64,000 bases of DNA from Geosiphon pyriformis (GCA_016748015.1 JAAOMT010000295.1:502604-566603); one strand, 5' to 3'. Counted from the first letter of the stretch, positions 1 through 12,218 are shown. Notes: generated from the sequence alone by a model not told the origin. Numbers and translations are program-made.

Positions 1-345
1 AGCAGTCACTGAATGTAAAAATGAACAATTATTGTGCTGTTGGTCGCTGTATAAATAGACACATTATCTTTTATCTTATTGACTATCTACTAAATCAAAT
101 CCGGGCTTTTAAACTATAACTGAATACTGCAATTATTGTGGTCTTGTGATATAATTTATTTCATACATTATGTAATCTGTATAAAGTGTAGCATTAATTT
201 AAATGAGTCATACTATTATTATTATTTGGACTATTTCCTTATATTTATTATTTCTTACCGCGATTATTAAACCATCACTAATTAAAGACCCCACTTGGCA
301 AAATTCCAGCAGATTCAAATTTTTCTGGCTTTTCTAAATTACAGA
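1..345. other. unassigned left flank
   Basis: I find no open frame, RNA gene or match to the repeats elsewhere in the window. The stretch is visibly less AT-extreme than what follows, with runs such as a CCGGG and a CCCC, and it may lie outside the retroelement stack. It could be intergenic host DNA or the end of another element. Confidence 0.3.
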
Positions 346-1292
346 TTTTATATTTATTACATTTCAACATGTTTGAGTTAATTTTTGGCTTTTATATTAA
401 TATGATAAAATAAAATTCTAATTAATAATTTTAAATATTATATTAAAAATAACTTAATATTTTTCTGTTTGGTAAGTGTTATTTTAATACAGCTTAAAAA
501 AGTTATAGTTATTTTCTTTGTAAAAGTTTTTAACAACATAAATAAATTATTTATATTTGTGTTTTTTTAATAATTAAAACCAAATTTTATTGTTTACTTA
601 AATTATGCTTATTATATAAAAATGTAAATATAAAAACAAAGCAAATTTTTAAACTTATTAAATTTTTTTATAATAATATTTATTTAATAAATACATATAA
701 TTAGTTTTAAAATAAATAACATATCGTAAAATAAAAATCTTATGACAAATTTAATAAACCAATTAAATATTTATTAATAACTAAAAAATTAATAAATTTA
801 AAATTAGTTTTGTAAATTATTTTGTTAATAACTTGTTTTATATATTATAATTATTTAAATCTTTTATATTAAACTTTTAATAAAACTATAATTATTATAT
901 TATGTTGTAAATAAATAAAAAATACATAATTAATTTATTAATAAGTTTTATTTTTTGTTTTATATTAAAATTATTTTTTACTAAAATAAGTTATTTTTCA
1001 AATTTTTTAAATAAATACATATAAATATATATATATATATGTTTTTTATTAATTAATATAGTAAAATTCAATTATTATTTAATATAATATAATTATATAA
1101 ATTTTTAAATTTTAAATAATTTATATGTTTTTTATATATAATTAAATATAAACTTAATTTAAATTAAATTATGTTAATTTTAATTTAAAAAACCATTTTA
1201 TGTATAAAACAACCAATATACTATTATTTATTATTTAATTATTTAATTATTTAATAGTTTTACTTATTATTACAGAATAATTTTCTTGGTAT
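346..1292. other. AT-rich degenerate sequence left of Gy1-A
   Basis: Almost pure A/T with homopolymer runs and a short TA tract near 1028-1040; no coding signal survives. Because Gy1-A is inserted at 1293, this sequence was originally continuous with 34687-34946, and through the Gy1-D insertion with 51811 onward. By inference it may be the 3' end of the minus-strand Gy3 element. Its last four bases, GTAT at 1289-1292, are the probable left target duplication of Gy1-A. Confidence 0.3.
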
Positions 1293-1942
1293 TATTATAA
1301 GTTAGAATAACAAGTTAACAGATAGCAAGAAAAACCAGAATTATAAGATAATAAAATTAATTAAAGAGAAAATTACAATAAGAGAGTAAATTAAATAAGT
1401 AAAAATTTAATATACATGATTAATTTCATAAAAATTACAGTTGTAAATCTTTTTTGGAAATCTAAAAATAAAGAAATAATCTGTAATTATCAACAAGATA
1501 ATTCTACTACTATTATTTTATGTCTTACTTGGTAATTCTTAAAATTAATAACAAATATTGTTGTGCTTTTTAATTGTTTCTTTATTTAATAAATTACAAG
1601 AACAAACAATTGCTTTTTAGGCTAATTTTTAACAATACAAATCAAAAAAAAGAAAGATAAAGTATATAAAGACCAATAAGTAATCTTTTATCCTAAAATA
1701 TTTAGATATTTGAAGATAAAAAAAAAAATAAGCAATATGAAAAAAAATAATTAATAGTAAATTTTATTTTGTTACTTTAATTATATTCTTTAACAGCTAA
1801 AAAATTTATTACTTATATAGCTATAAAAAATAGTCAATAACCAGATTAATAATTATTATTTAAAAATAAGGTGGCTAATTATGTAACATTAATAATTAAT
1901 ACATGTAATAATTAATAAAAACTATGGTTTTCAATCATAATA
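1293..1942 (-). repeat. Gy1-A 3' LTR
   Basis: About 650 bp, aligned by eye with the LTRs at 23691-24357 and 45598-46244. The terminal TG...CA has decayed to TA...TA. The 12-bp U3 array is reduced to two units (1832-1855), against eleven in the 5' LTR of the same element. Confidence 0.8.
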
Positions 1943-3546
1943 TTATTTTCTCTAAAGAGATTGAGTTTTAGTAAAATCAAGCTATTTATGAGATAATTTA
2001 ATTGAAGAGTTTTATCTAATTTAAAACTAACTGGTTTATTGGAGTTTTTTGTGAATAAGGTATATAATATCTAAAATAAAATAAGTTTTGTATTTAAGAG
2101 AACAAATTTTTATATAAGAGTTTTGGTTTTTTTAGCAATAGTCAAAATCTTTGAGATATTTAATCATATAATATCCAAAATTTTTACTTGTATTTTTAAA
2201 ATTGTTTTTTTATAAGCTTCATGTCTTTTATAATTTTATCAAATCGACTATAGAACTTTAATTGTCTTCTATATAACAAATTTTTGTCTATGTGCAAAAT
2301 TTTTTTAATTATTTTTTTAAAAGTATTGTAAGATAATAATATGTTTGCTGTTATGCTTTAAGCATATATTTATTTATTTTGCTACTAATTTTTTTTTTTG
2401 GTAGTAGTTTTCTTTGGTTTAATAATAGTATGTGTTTTACTGTTATCTATTATAGTGGTTTATTTTTCAATAATTAAAATAACATTTGGATAATTTTTGA
2501 TTCAATACTTATAGAGAATATAAAAAGCATTTTAAATGTTTTAATTCAAAAAATAATTGTTTATATTAATTAAAGATATCTCTGTTTTGAAAATGATACA
2601 TTTATTTATATCTAGTTTTTGCTGATTATTTGGGTTAATATTACTACAACAGATAACTAATTAGGTCATTTGTGATATTTTTTGAGTTATATATTATAAA
2701 TAGAGCAATTATTAAAAATTGTTTTATATTAATTTTGTAAAATATAAAAACTATTGTTTAAAACTTTGTTAATTATAAAGATTTTTCCATTAGCTAGAAA
2801 ATTTATTACCATAAACATTGCTTTTGTTTGAGTAGTATTCTAAAACTAAGTTGTCAATACTTAAAGAAAGTATTTTATAATTTTTTTTTTCTTAAGCTTC
2901 TCTTAAAACTGTTTTATTTTTTCAAAGACAATTATTTGTATTTCTATTAATAAGTCAAGAATAGTACCAAGTTTTTTTTGCAAAATGTCTTTATAATTTT
3001 CTATTGTAATTTTTCAAAAGATATTGTTTTAATATCAATTTCTATTAATAATATTGTCATTTATCTATAGAACAAATAAAAAAGATTATAACTTATTATA
3101 TTATAATTTACAGTCTTATAAGCAAACAAAACTAAAGACAGTACTTTGTCTTATAAGTTTGTTTCTTTATTGGTTTTGGCTAAAGTTTTACATAGTGTTT
3201 TATTAAAATGTTTTACTAGACTATTTGTTTAAAAATAAAAAAAATGAAAATTTATGATGTATTTTCATTTTTCTACAAAGTTTTTCAACCAATATACTAA
3301 AAAAAGCTCTTCTTTTGTCAGATAAAAGTTTTTTGGAGCAGTTATGGTAATAAATAATATCTTCATAAATAAAGTTGGCAATAGAAACTGCTGTTTAATT
3401 TGGGGTGGCTCTTGCTTCTACTTATTTTGTAAGATAATTAGTAACTGTGCTAATGTATCTATTGTTATTAGAGATTATGATTAAAAATTTAACAATATCT
3501 ATACCAATTCTGTCAAATAATTGACCAACAAAAATTGGATAAATGT
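1943..3546 (-). pseudogene. Gy1-A 3' reading frame and integrase C-terminal half (remnant)
   Basis: Read on the minus strand this matches the 3' ORF (about 1943-2650) and the integrase catalytic and C-terminal region of Gy1-C. The second integrase aspartate codon is still GAC (3317-3319), unlike copies B, C and F, where it is AAT. The remnant is full of stops and cut at 3546 by the Gy2 insertion; integrase continues at 22219. Confidence 0.75.
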
Positions 3547-3564
3547 TATTATTAGTAGAATTTT
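3547..3564 (+). repeat. first 18 bp of the Gy2 5' LTR, cut off by the LINE
   Basis: TATTATTAGTAG is the Gy2 LTR start TGTTACTAGTAG with one G-to-A and one C-to-T change. The last 13 bp (TTAGTAGAATTTT, 3552-3564) recur exactly at 12206-12218, where the LTR resumes; this is the LINE target-site duplication. Confidence 0.85.
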
Positions 3565-3694
3565 TTTTTATTAACATTTTACAAGTAAGACCCAAATATC
3601 ACCTAGTATAATACATCAAACATAATGATCTAAACTAGGCATAAATTATGCACTTTCTACATGTGACCAGTTACTTAGACTAATTAGAGCAACA
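3565..3694 (-). other. LINE 3' UTR and oligo-A
   Basis: About 130 bp between the terminal codon of the LINE reading frame and the duplicated target. The plus strand starts with a run of T, the complement of a short A tail. No other structure is visible. Confidence 0.6.
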
Positions 3695-4774
3695 CTACAA
3701 ATTTATCACAATAGATATAATACTATTAATTCTTATAAAAAAACAATTTGGCTTACAAAAACCAAAGCTAACCCCAAGTGCTTCAGTAACTTCAAGCAAC
3801 CTGACAGTCTCAACTGAAAGCAAAAATAACAGACTACATACAACAAAAGATAATGACCCATTATGCACTATCAAACCCTTTTTTTCCATAAATGCTCTAT
3901 ATCTAGCCCTAACTAACCAAATCTCAACATGATGAGCCATACTCAAACTACAAATAAAGTCAACAATCTTACTACCAGCAAGCTTAGCATTATCAAAAAT
4001 GTTTACAGCCTCTTCAAACCAATTTTTAAACAAAAAACCTTTACACAAAGCAGTATATAAAGCATTATTAGAAACACACAAGAAAAGCATTTACAAGACT
4101 TGAGATGATAACAATCTCAAGCCTAACAGAACATACCATTCAGCCTAACATGTTGCGAGCAAATCATCATAAACTCCAGAGTCAAATGCATACACAAAAA
4201 AATAGTCAAAACTTTTCATTTCTTCACAATAAAAGCACAAAACACTAAAGTACCCTTTGTTATATAATTGTTTCTGCATGACAATTGAAAGTTAGTGGTA
4301 TATAGTTTTCATGAAATAAAAATATAAACCAGTTATTAATTTACTAGTAAAACCAGCTAATATATAAGAGTCTGGATGCCAGACTGAAGCTGTACAAACC
4401 CAATCCACATCATCAAAAAAGCATCTGATAAAGACACTAGAACTAGAGCCAACCTTCTAATTAACACAATAAATATACCCAAAAACCTCTCTAGTAAAAT
4501 GATGAATATTCTTTAATATTACTGTTCTATCAACTCTAATAAACCTATTATCAACCAGAACCAAAAGCACCAAATTCAAACTGGTAGCCATACCAGCCAG
4601 CCCATTAGTACATTTATTACCCAAAATATCTAAATACTCCCTAATTTTGTGCCAAAAAATGTTAAGCCCTTTATTTTTAATAGAGTTTACAATACCATAT
4701 TGTTCTATCCAACATTAATTTTGAAAATCAGATAAAGCTAAAACAGACTCAGCAGAGCAAGCATTCAAAGCAGC
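3695..4774 (-). pseudogene. LINE C-terminal region downstream of RNase H (broken)
   Basis: The last open part (3695-4090, 131 codons) has the alanine/leucine-rich end I associate with fungal LINE polyproteins of this type, following a region (about 4100-4300) that in relatives holds a Cys/His finger. Frames here are broken by many stops. It is contiguous with the RNase H domain on the same strand. No catalytic role can be assigned. Confidence 0.55.
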
Positions 4775-5104
4775 CTAATTGTTTAAGTACATCATAACTA
4801 AACTGCACAAAAGAATACACAACAATACCAGAGCAATTGTCTGCAACTCTGCTAATATAGACAATACCAACCCATTAACTTTAACACCATTTTCTATATC
4901 TAAGTCCGAAAAATAAGCAGCCACTTCACATTTCATCTTACATGTACCCAAGTTTCTTAAGAATTTATCTGTATAAATATTAATAACATTTAAGTCAGCA
5001 GCCAAAAAGCTTTGTGTTAAACCAGAAAAACAACTAGAAACTCTAATATCTAAAGACTGTAAACCAACACTGACTGATCTAACAAAAGATGGAAACTTAA
5101 CCAA
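4775..5104 (-). pseudogene. LINE RNase H domain (broken)
   Basis: A 109-codon open stretch whose centre reads IYTDKF where active RNase H has YTDGS, with a following AAYF and an AELQ block holding the second acidic residue. The TDGS to TDKF change fits G-to-A and C-to-T substitution. RNase H would degrade the RNA strand of the cDNA hybrid during element replication. Its position after RT agrees with the LINE order. It is not functional. Confidence 0.7.
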
Positions 5105-7130
5105 AAAATCACATGCAAAACTAAACCAGCAAGGTATTGGCCCCCTTGGATCAAGTTTTTTTTAATGGCAGAAGCTTTTCCAATCTAAGATTAACTCTTT
5201 CTTATTATATAATTATTTGATAAAAGCAACACCAAATTTCTTGAGCAAATATAAAATATCATAAAACATTATATACCCTAGAACAACAAACATTGAAATG
5301 CCACCAAAAAAATGGAAAACAAATAAAGAATTATTGTTAAGAGACATATTAACATCCAAAAAAATTCTCACAATACCAGCCAAAAAATTATTAGCTGAAT
5401 TGACATGCAACTTTGCAGGTTGATGCAAAAGATAAATAAAAAACCAACTCAAAACTTGCAGGTTCAAATATCTATAGTTAAATAAGTGACTGACAAGTTT
5501 ATTAGCATTCGCAAAACTCAACATGGAAATGATCTTACTCTCAGCTTACAACTGTTCAAATAATTTCAAGCCATATAACAATGAATAACAAAGAGCTTCA
5601 TTGGAAAAATTTTTCAAGAAGCCAGTTTTTGACCTCAAATCTCTTCTAATTAGCATATCCCATTTAATACACACACTTCTAAAAATAAAGCTAAACTGAG
5701 TTTTATAACTGACAATAAGTTGTAGCATAGTTGAGACCAGATAAAAAAACTGTTTGTTTAAAATAGCCTTCCTCAAAACCAAATTAACAAAGAACTTAAA
5801 ATTTGAATGTGCTTTTGTCAAACTAGGTTTGAACAAACCCTCAAACAATAAAAAAATTCCAAGATATCTATAAGACTCTCCTTTATAAGCAACTGAAATT
5901 AGCATATCACTTATCAACAACAAAGCTTCTTTTATTCTCTGGTTAATAAAAATGGCCACAGTTTTTTTATTATTAATTGAGATGTTATTTACCCTAAAAA
6001 ATTCACTAGCAATGTCCAAAATAAACTGAGTGGCTGTCTGACTGCTCTCCACCCAAATTGTGTTATTGACAAAGACACCAGCCACTAGAAATGAAGTCAA
6101 TTCACCCTAATTTTCTAATCTGCCAGTCCTAGCAACAAACTTAGTGTTGATTCAGTAATCACACAAACTATACTGTTTCTTAACTTTACATAAAAGAGAA
6201 TCGTAAAAATTTTTTTACAGCAAAAAAGAAAACACTTCACTCTAATTAAGACTATCATGTACTTGGTATTCATTAGTCAAACCAAAATTGGTCATAATAT
6301 AATTAACACAATTATTGTGAATACTCCCAAAGAACTTGATAAAATATATACACATCTTAATTTGAACCAAGCTATTCTGCAAGTAATGCCAACTCATAAA
6401 GTTATAGGCTTTCTGCATATTTTACAAAACTAGCCAAAGTTCATGATTTTTTTCCAAAGCATCTTTAACAGCCAAACTGATAGCAAAAATAGGAGACTGA
6501 ATGGTAATGCTTTTTAGCACAGAAAAATTGTCACCATGAAGAATGGCAAATTTACTGCATGCCAATAAAATCCTATCAGACAGTATTTTAGAAAGAATTT
6601 TACAAGCAGTCTCAATTAATGCAATCAGCCTGGTGTTGATTAGAATATTCTTTCACTCATAAAGTTTAGGAATTATTAATATCTAAGCTTTCTTCTAAAA
6701 TTGAGACACAGATTCTTATACCAAACAAAAATTTAAGAGATCCAAGACCAAACTGAGCACAAAACCATCACAATATTTTCAAAGTTTATTTGTAATATCA
6801 GACATACCAGCAGCTTTATCATCCAGCAAGTCTTTGACCACATATATCAAATTCTTATAACTGATAGTATTTATTACATCAGAAAAAACACTATTATTAA
6901 TATACTCTAACAGCAGGTACTAATGTTGCCACAAATCAGAAATACTATCTAACATGACTCTTTTTCTTATCCAACCTTTCATAATCTTGTCAACTCTATT
7001 TTTAACATCAACTGGATTTAGAATTAAATCACTTCTGGAAACCAGATAGTCTAACACCACTTTACAGAAAAGACACTTCAATACACTATGGATCATGTGG
7101 CTTTTGTCAATTATAAAACTTTTCATTTAT
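5105..7130 (-). pseudogene. LINE reverse transcriptase (broken)
   Basis: Minus-strand RT of a LINE. Recognisable blocks are an N-terminal basic segment (6920-7126), a conserved ALIETA block with KILSKIL (about 6570-6640) and the palm (5546-6100). There the catalytic F-V-D-D box reads FVNN (N codons at 6067-6065 and 6064-6062), followed by the NNISINNKKT and YLGIFL motifs; a thumb segment lies at 5213-5524. The two aspartates that bind metal are both Asn through GAY-to-AAY changes, so the enzyme is dead. Several stops interrupt the frame. Confidence 0.8.
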
Positions 7131-7917
7131 TTCTCTATAGCAGACTTAATGCCAAACTTCTTAGCTCACAACAACTTAGCAAGTTTGGATGCACAATAAA
7201 ACTTCTTCACACCAAAGAGAGCAAAACATACATGATTAAAATCTGCCTCAGAGCTCACAAAATCTCAAATAACAGAAGCTTTGTTACTATTCAAAAAAAC
7301 TCAGTGCTTTAAAAAAGAAGTAAACCTGTCTGAACTTCCTTTATAAGAAGTCTTAACAATTCTCAAAACCAAAACTTCCAGCTTATGAAATCTGGAAGAC
7401 TCCTTGGTGAAAATCCTATCATAGCCTTTAAACCAAATCTTTTTGAATGTCTTATTGGCCAAGAGTATTATAATATTGTGAATAATGTCTCACATTGCAT
7501 CCAGATCCGAAAACTTTTTAGACACAACAAATTCATCCAAGAACATAGCAGTATTGGCCACTGTAGCATCCTTAAACTCACACTATTTTATCTCATCAGC
7601 ATTTTTAATATCAAACTTTTAACAATCTCTATTAGCTTGTCTGCACAGCAAGTTCAGCCACACATCTAGCAACTCACCCAAACCCACAGATACAGAAACA
7701 GCTTTGTAATTAGTATTAAAATAGTTCTCAACATCAGCCACACCATAACTTACTATTATATTGACCAAGTTTAAAGAAACAAACACATAATTAATCATTT
7801 TAGTAATACTTCAAAAATTGTTCTACATTAGCACCTTTGCAAATAAGCTTCCACCCAAAGAATTAATTAAACCCAAATCAAGACATTTTTTAAAACTGAC
7901 ATACTTGTAAGAACTAT
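7131..7917 (-). pseudogene. LINE endonuclease C-terminal part and linker to RT (broken)
   Basis: Continuation of the APE-like endonuclease after the solo LTR at 7918-8893. Read on the minus strand the sequence next to the junction gives SFKKCLDLGLIN, which directly follows the NENG block on the other side. Further down the frame is lost. The region between the endonuclease and the RT basic segment cannot be assigned in detail. Confidence 0.6.
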
Positions 7918-8893
7918 TGTTACCAGAGGTTTTTTTTTGTCTCTTTTCTTGAATGTTGTTAATGTTTGTTTGTTGCTAATTTCACGTTTTTTAGAGATGG
8001 TTGAATCTCCAATAACTGAATTTATCTTCAAATTATCTCTTATAATTTGAACTGCTGGACTTATAAGTAAAATAGCCAATTCTATGCCAGTTACTTTATG
8101 TAGTTATATTGTAGTAAACATTAACTCTTTTCTAAAAATTGCTCATCTGGAAGCTCACTAAAAATGTGTAGTTACTTTGCTGTAAAAGTCAACTTTTCTA
8201 CAGGAATCTCATTTGTAGACTATCTTAATAATTATGATAAGAAAAGTAAAAAAAACAAAAGAAATGTAAAAAAAATGGAATTTTAATAAGAGAAACGTTT
8301 TCTATTCAGGCCTGGAGTCACTAACAGATTACTGAAATTAGTAGCTAATCAATTTCAAAATATTAGTTGTGTTGAAAAAATTTCAAGTGTAATAATTAAA
8401 GGATTTGATTTTCGAATATTTTTAATTTTTATTTGAATATGTAAAAAGTAATTTGTTCTAATTAAGATATTTAAAATAAGATACTATGATAAGATACTAT
8501 GAAAAGATACATTTTTTTGAAAAGAGAAGCTTTTTTTTTATATAACTTGTTGTAGTACTAGTCTTTGAACTTGCACTTTTCTTTTTGCTTTAATTTTGGT
8601 AAACTAAAAATATATTTTGGCAAACTACAAGTTATTTTACTGAACTATTGATTATTTCGGCCAATTTTCATTAATTTCGGCGAATTTTGACTATATTAAA
8701 TGGTTCAGGGTATTGTGTAATTTGATCATCTTAATTTCTATAGTACAAATCAGATTATTGATTGAGTAATAATATTTGATAATTTGCTTAAATAATAAGT
8801 AATAATCAAAATGTTAATAATATATGCTAATTAATAATAGGAATTATGAGGGTAATTTCATGCTAATTAATAGCTAAAATTCTACTTGTAATA
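7918..8893 (-). repeat. solo Gy2 LTR inside the LINE endonuclease
   Basis: About 976 bp, same sequence as 12219-13171 and 21290-22218 but inverted, starting TGTTACC and ending GTAATA. Flanking 4-mers are CTAT (7914-7917) and CCAT (8894-8897), one C-to-T apart; removing the LTR and one 4-mer restores a plausible endonuclease frame. No internal Gy2 sequence is present, so it most likely arose by LTR-LTR recombination. It retains CG-containing words lost from other copies. Confidence 0.88.
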
Positions 8894-9600
8894 CCATTTT
8901 CATTGAAATTGCCACCTAAGATAACAAAAGAAGATTTATTTACAGCTTTGGCAATTAAAGAGTTAATATTATCCACTTGAGAGAAATGAACTGCTATGAA
9001 TGCCCCAGCATAAAGTCTCAAAATTGACACAGAAAGTTTGTTTTTGAAAAATAATCTGATAGAAAGGAGTTGGCCAGAAATGTTCAACACCTTATGTATA
9101 TGCTTTATCAAAGAATTGTTTATAATAATTACAACACCAGAATTCAAATGACCAGAAGCCAAATCAGAAGTAAAAACATGAACACCTTCAAACTTGTTTA
9201 CAATCTACAAACAGATCTTGTCTTTCAACTTAATTTTAGTAACAATAGAAATCAAATTATTCATATCTCTATGTCAATGTATTATATCATTCTGTTTTGC
9301 AGGATTGTTTATTTCTCTGACATTGCACATGGCAATTTTCCAAACTAAACTAGTCATTGAGAAGGATATTGAAGAAGCATACTATTTACAAGAACCAAAC
9401 CATCAAACCAAACTAATAAACTGAACACTAAGACTAAAAGACTCTTTAACATAGTTTTTAACTTGACAATGGCAAGAGAAGTAGATGGATCCAAGAATGA
9501 GGCAGTCTTATCACAAGTGATATCACTTGAGCCCTCTCCTATTACTATATTATCTACTCAATCCTGTAATGAGGAGGTTACCAACAGCTAATATTTAGGG
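8894..9600 (-). pseudogene. LINE APE-type endonuclease, N-terminal part (broken)
   Basis: Exonuclease-endonuclease-phosphatase fold that nicks the target for LINE integration. Visible on the minus strand: an NVREINNP block (about 9340), VTKIKL where relatives have the catalytic Glu in VTETKL (E to K), SGHLNSGVVIIINN, SIRLFFKNKLSVSILRLYAG, and VILGGNFNENG where the metal-binding Asp of GGDFN is Asn. The open part is 8863-9162, whose last codons run into the inserted LTR. Plus-strand open frames over this region are antisense shadows. Confidence 0.8.
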
Positions 9601-10264
9601 CTAGGCTGGGAAACTACCAACACAAATGATTCCAATCTCTTAGCCAACTTACTAATTTGTTCTGTGAAACTGGTAAGACTGCTCTTAATATTAACCAAAT
9701 GTAATTTCAAATCACTCACAACAGGCAAAGAAGAAGAGAAACCAGATTTAGCCAAAACATTACCTGTAAGAAAAAGAGAGAAAGAAAACCCACCAACAAC
9801 TTTTGTTCAAGAGACACCACCAAAAGAAACAGGACAAGCTACTAGTGCTGAATGTTTGGCATAAATAACAACTAATTTGCTTTTATTTGCATCTGAAAAA
9901 ACCTGATGTGAGGGAATACCAGAGAGAGACTTCTTACTAGCTGCACAGCCTAAAGACATATAAGAGTTTCCACACTTAGTATACTTAGCAGAAACCAAAT
10001 AAAATCAGCACAAATTGGCACTCCTTAAAACTGGTGTGGTTTCTATGACAGTGTTTAATAACTCAGCTGAGTCAATGCAAACATTAGTGCATCTGACTTG
10101 AGCATATGAGACTGGATGACAATTAATGACATATGTTTTACCACTCACAGAACCAATAAAATTCTATATATTGTGAACATTTGTTCTCACAAACAAAGTA
10201 TACAACAATGTCTGATCTTTTTCGTCTCAAGATTTTTTGTCTAAATCTGATCTAGTAACACAAA
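9601..10264 (-). pseudogene. LINE CCHC zinc-knuckle region (broken)
   Basis: The minus-strand frame at 9807-9998 holds the knuckle, written here YTKCGNSYMSLGC. The first Cys and the His of the C-x2-C-x4-H-x4-C pattern are both Tyr, through TGC-to-TAC and CAC-to-TAC changes. It is followed by ALVACPVSFGGVS, a segment I associate with fungal LINEs of this family. Upstream, about 10170-10264, sits a QTLLYTLFVRTNVH stretch from a probable second RNA-binding module. The knuckle normally binds the element RNA. It is split from the upstream RRM-like part by LTR4. Confidence 0.72.
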
Positions 10265-10268
10265 TTGC

Positions 10269-11197
10269 TATTACAGGTGATTACTTGGGGTTTCAAAGCA
10301 AATAACAAATCTGTAACTTGATGCTCAATTGATATAGTAGTGTTGATGTTGGTTTTTGAAGATATTGTTATCTGAAGGTTTTGGTTGAATCCTTTGTATA
10401 ATAGACAGAGATTCAATAGTTGTTTATCTGTAGCTTCCCAGAATTGTAATTCTGTCAATTTCTTTCTTTAGCTTAATGGCCAGTAAGTAATCCATAATTT
10501 TTTTACATGCTCTACCCACTTGCAGAGGTCTTTTACCAAGCAATTTTTGATGTTAATAATTCAGTGCTTTAATCTTTTAATCAATTAGTACACCACAAAA
10601 AGAAAAATAAAAAAACAAAAGAAATAAAAAAAAATAAAAAAATAAGCCAAGACGATAAAGTTAGTATTCCGTCAATAGCTGTGATCAAGAGCTATTGTTT
10701 TAGTGTGTTTAAGTATCAATTATTATCAACATAAAGTGTTAATAATAAAGAATAGATTTGAGATAGTGAATAATTATTTATTTGATATTTGTGATGTAAA
10801 AGATTGCTTAGATTAAATCTAAACTGAGAAGTCTCTAACTAAAAAATTCTAATAATTATGACTTGCAAATCTAATTGACTTTAAGAGTTCTACTGACTCT
10901 GGAAGTCCAATTTTCTAGCTTCTGATACTACTGCTATATATACATAAATTTTATTATACAAGATTTTTTGAATTCCTTAATTTTCTAGCCAGGAATCCTG
11001 GAATTCTTGGAATCCTGCAATTTTTTTGAGAGGAATTCTGAAATTCTGGAATCCTGTAATTTCTTATATGAGAATCTTGAAATTCTTGGAATCTTGCAAT
11101 TTCTTTAAAAAGAATTCTGGAATTTCACTTTTATTACATTTATTCTGATTGGTTAATTTATGTACTAATATTTAATTCTTATATTCTATAAGTAACA
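10269..11197 (-). repeat. solo LTR4 inside the LINE (orientation of the family unknown)
   Basis: About 929 bp starting TATTACAGG and ending AAGTAACA, homologous to 36183-37063 and the partial copy at 57269-57746. The LINE frame on either side (AAEWSILIRK on one side, a VTRSDLDKK block on the other) joins across it. Flanking 4-mers TTGC (10265-10268) and TCAC (11198-11201) differ at two transition positions, so this duplication is weak. LTR4 has no coding sequence. The strand given is nominal: all three copies lie in the same orientation in the window. Confidence 0.75.
10965..11122. repeat. about 40-bp tandem repeat in LTR4
   Basis: Three to four imperfect units of a GGAATCCTGGAATTC / TGCAATTTCTT pattern. 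The LTR4 copy at 36900-36995 has about two units. The palindromic GAATTC-like core makes the units self-complementary. Confidence 0.6.
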
Positions 11198-11201
11198 TCA
11201 C

Positions 11202-12205
11202 ATATTTCCTAATCAGGATAGACCACTCTGCTGCAACCAAATCAGCATAATCTGATTGCTTAAACTCAACTACAGTCTTCTGTCAAAGTCTTACCAACTG
11301 CATTTTGATTGACTTAATTATTCCAAACTTGAACAGCACAATGTGTACAGCCTCAGCCAATATTCCAACAGAAATTTTTTTAACCACCACAGTCTGATCT
11401 GAATGACCAGTAGATTTTTTAAGATTGGTGTTAACCAAAATATTTGCAGCTCTTGTTTTTTCTGTAGTCTATGCTAAACTTGATTCAGAAATGAAGAAAA
11501 CACAAATGATTTCAACAAATTTTGAAGGAGTAGAGATCTCCTCCAAAACTATTAACTTTTAAAAACAATTTCTTAACAACCACAAGCTTTTCTTGAGATG
11601 ATTTTTTAGCAATTTATCCAGACCAATATCTAGAGCAAATGATTTTCTAACAGACATATTAACCAGATTTCATAGTGGAGAAGGAAAAACCACAAGAGCA
11701 TTCAAAAAAATGTTATTGTCATTAACATTATCTAAGAAATTAATTTTTTCCAATAATGTATTCAGAGCCTTTATTGTCACCAATCTTAGACTTTTTGGTG
11801 TCTGATTGGAATTATCTTCATTAAACAAATCTTTTTTACTATAGTCTATACTGGTTTCCTTCACAAGACACTTTTTTTCCATATTAATATTATTAGATTC
11901 GATGGTATCATCAGTTTCAGATCCCCAAGAGCCACCAACTGCTGTTTTAGACAAAACTATTTTATGAGCAATATCATCTTTCAGAACACCACTTTTTTTC
12001 TTTTTTTAGAAGCAACATTCTTTTCACTACTATCAGTATCAGAATCTTTAACAAACTTCTTTAATACAACAATACTACAGCCAATGGTGGCCTCATAATT
12101 AAGCAAAAAAGGTTTGGAATTATCATACTGAATTGTAGAAACTTCTTTCAAAAAACTTTTGACTCTTTTTTGGGAATTTTGGATAAAAGAGAGAAAGAAG
12201 TTTTT
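11202..12205 (-). pseudogene. LINE N-terminal region with RRM-like domain (broken)
   Basis: Minus strand. From the 5' junction: a stretch with SDTDSSEKN and a basic KKRKK cluster, then an open frame (11670-11954) beginning MSKTAVGGSWGSE. Then about 11200-11440 reads VVVKKISVG, FGIIKSIKMQL and VVEFKQSD, the beta-alpha-beta pattern of an RRM that would bind element RNA. The open frame extends upstream of the Met at 11954 to about 12190, so the true start is not visible. At least one frameshift lies near 11960. Confidence 0.68.
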
Positions 12206-12218
12206 TTAGTAGAATTTT

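Larger units (their letters stand above)
3565..12205 (-). mobile_element. LINE: non-LTR retrotransposon in the Gy2 5' LTR
   Basis: Minus-strand LINE with one long reading frame: about 2200 codons after removing the two nested LTRs. Domain order from its 5' side: acidic/basic N-terminus, RRM-like domain, CCHC knuckle, APE-type endonuclease, RT, RNase H, C-terminal region. It ends at 3565 in a short T-run (oligo-A on its own strand) and is bounded by a perfect 13-bp duplication (3552-3564 and 12206-12218), as expected from target-primed reverse transcription. The coding frame runs right up to the 5' junction, so it may be slightly 5' truncated. Confidence 0.88.

Noticed and set aside
7088-9864. 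Several plus-strand open frames (7088-7312, 7385-7669, 9070-9348, 9194-9424, 9664-9864).
   Set aside because: They are antisense to clear LINE endonuclease, RT and CCHC coding sequence on the minus strand.
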